Source: Affinibrenneria salicis (GTDB lineage Bacteria; Pseudomonadota; Gammaproteobacteria; Enterobacterales; Enterobacteriaceae). From it: a stretch of DNA of 64,000 nt. Both the position numbers and the translations under genes were made by a program. Under the pieces are notes generated by a model. The model was given only the letters and a program-made list of their open reading frames with translations. It ran no database searches and was not told the origin of the DNA. The stretch lies in contig NZ_VYKJ01000006.1 of assembly GCF_008710095.1 (NCBI RefSeq), positions 186,001 to 250,000 on the forward strand, read 5' to 3'. Shown here piece after piece: positions 62,719 to 64,000 of this stretch; positions within the stretch are counted from its first letter, which is position 1; every line of letters starts with the position of its first letter.

Positions 62719-64000
62719 ATGTCTCCAAGTGAATACGCCCGCGAAGTAGCGAAGAGAAGAACCTTCGCGATTATCTCTCACCCGGATGCCGGTAAAACCA
62801 CGATTACTGAAAAGGTCCTGCTGTTCGGACAGGCCATTCAGACCGCGGGTACGGTGAAAGGCCGGGGTTCCAGCCAGCATGCCAAATCCGACTGGATGGA
62901 AATGGAGAAGCAGCGCGGTATCTCGATCACCACCTCGGTGATGCAGTTTCCCTACCATGACTGCCTGGTGAATTTGCTGGACACTCCCGGGCATGAAGAT
63001 TTCTCGGAAGATACCTACCGTACGCTGACCGCGGTGGACTGCTGTCTGATGGTGATCGACGCGGCCAAAGGGGTGGAAGATCGCACCCGTAAACTGATGG
63101 ACGTCACCCGGCTGCGGGATACCCCGATCCTGACCTTTATGAACAAGCTGGATCGCGACATTCGCGATCCGATGGAATTGCTGGACGAGGTGGAAAGCGA
63201 GCTGAAAATCGCCTGCGCGCCGATCACCTGGCCGATTGGCTGCGGTAAGCTGTTTAAGGGCGTTTATCACCTGTACAAAGACGAAACGTATCTCTATCAG
63301 AGCGGTAAGGGCCATACCATTCAGGAACTGCGCGTGGTGAAAGGGCTGGATAATCCCGATCTGGATGCGGCGGTCGGCGAGGATCTGGCGGCGCAGTTGC
63401 GCGACGAACTGGAGCTGGTGCAGGGCGCTTCCAACGAGTTTGAGCTGGACGCGTTCCTGTCCGGCGATCTGACGCCGGTATTCTTCGGCACCGCGCTGGG
63501 CAACTTCGGCGTCGATCATATGCTGGACGGTCTGGTGGCCTGGGCGCCAGCGCCGATGCCGCGTCAGACCGATGCGCGCGTGGTGACGGCGCAGGAAGAG
63601 AAATTCTCCGGCTTCGTGTTTAAGATTCAGGCCAATATGGATCCGAAACACCGTGACCGGGTGGCGTTTATGCGCGTGGTATCGGGCAAATATGAGAAGG
63701 GCATGAAGCTGCATCAGGTGCGCACCGGCAAGGATGTGGTGATTGCCGATGCGTTGACCTTTATGGCCGGCGATCGTTCTCACGTGGAAGAGTCGTGGGC
63801 CGGCGATATTCTTGGTCTGCACAATCACGGCACCATCCAGATCGGCGATACCTTCACTCAGGGGGAAAACCTCAAATTCACCGGTATTCCGAACTTTGCG
63901 CCGGAGCTGTTCCGCCGTATCCGGCTGCGCGATCCGCTGAAGCAGAAACAGCTGCTGAAAGGGCTGGTGCAACTGTCGGAAGAGGGCGCGGTGCAGGTTT
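62719..64000 (+). CDS. prfC: Peptide chain release factor 3, partial (runs off window)
   Basis: 427 residues are visible of about 529, from the ATG at 62719 ([37 protein letters not shown]). GTPase motifs: P-loop [12 protein letters not shown]2 [10 protein letters not shown]3 [14 protein letters not shown]4 FMNKLDRD, as in RF3, which recycles RF1 and RF2 on the ribosome. The strand opposite is also open for 425 codons but that is a shadow. The 3' end lies beyond the window. Confidence 0.96.
   Translation, partial: MSPSEYAREVAKRRTFAIISHPDAGKTTITEKVLLFGQAIQTAGTVKGRGSSQHAKSDWMEMEKQRGISITTSVMQFPYHDCLVNLLDTPGHEDFSEDTYRTLTAVDCCLMVIDAAKGVEDRTRKLMDVTRLRDTPILTFMNKLDRDIRDPMELLDEVESELKIACAPITWPIGCGKLFKGVYHLYKDETYLYQSGKGHTIQELRVVKGLDNPDLDAAVGEDLAAQLRDELELVQGASNEFELDAFLSGDLTPVFFGTALGNFGVDHMLDGLVAWAPAPMPRQTDARVVTAQEEKFSGFVFKIQANMDPKHRDRVAFMRVVSGKYEKGMKLHQVRTGKDVVIADALTFMAGDRSHVEESWAGDILGLHNHGTIQIGDTFTQGENLKFTGIPNFAPELFRRIRLRDPLKQKQLLKGLVQLSEEGAVQV

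Noticed and set aside
62695..63972. 425-codon minus-strand frame at the right end
   Set aside because: Antisense of prfC, whose GTPase motifs are all present on the plus strand.

Overview
The window is a GC-rich stretch of an enterobacterial chromosome (order Enterobacterales). The right end carries the housekeeping blocks ubiI-ubiH-pepP-ygfB / zapA-ssrS(6S RNA)-fau and smp / serB-radA-nadR, plus tam and prfC, all with full-length products close to their E. coli counterparts. Several copies of an imperfect repeat beginning TATACCC(G/A)TCAT suggest a Pectobacteriaceae/Yersiniaceae-type genome; I cannot name the genus. No prophage, insertion sequence, CRISPR array, rRNA or tRNA gene was found.

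Positions 1-50,800 are accessory metabolism, mostly scavenging of nitrogenous small molecules. (1) 1.3-8.2 kb: a minus-strand operon pxpA-BCCP-biotin carboxylase-pxpB-pxpC plus an NCS1 permease, divergent from a LysR regulator; its domain set equals a split urea-carboxylase-like enzyme with a 5-oxoprolinase-type hydrolase. (2) 8.7-14.4 kb: an XRE-cupin regulator, a polar amino-acid ABC importer lacking an ATPase, a ureohydrolase, then Lrp divergent from a CtlX-type hydrolase. (3) 14.4-22.5 kb: a seven-gene amide operon (AmiC-like sensor, ANTAR antiterminator, dipeptide-type ABC importer, acetamidase/formamidase) preceded by a leader with a dual hexaloop directly overlapping a strong intrinsic terminator. 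(4) 22.5-26.7 kb: a membrane GGDEF-EAL protein followed by two solo amino-acid-type periplasmic binding proteins, resembling the NspS-MbaA sensor logic. (5) 27.4-33.5 kb: an alpha-galactosidase/galactoside symporter module with two overlapping LacI-family genes, a CRP site and a striking palindromic double operator, bracketed by a 29-bp exact repeat. (6) 33.5-40.7 kb: class III aminotransferase, TauE-like permease, complete amino-acid ABC importer and a MocR regulator; the same 15-bp motif occurs in both regulatory gaps. (7) 40.9-47.5 kb: a Fur-box-preceded NikABCDE-like importer ending in a MATE exporter. (8) 47.8-51.2 kb: gldA, a YafY-type regulator with a VOC protein, and an orphan Imm22-type immunity gene.

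The right third is conserved core, but joined unusually: fau runs convergently into nadR, where E. coli has serA-rpiA after fau. Points worth most attention are the ANTAR leader, the cyclic-di-GMP/binding-protein operon, the shared MocR operator and the Fur-controlled importer whose NikA-like protein lacks the expected histidines.
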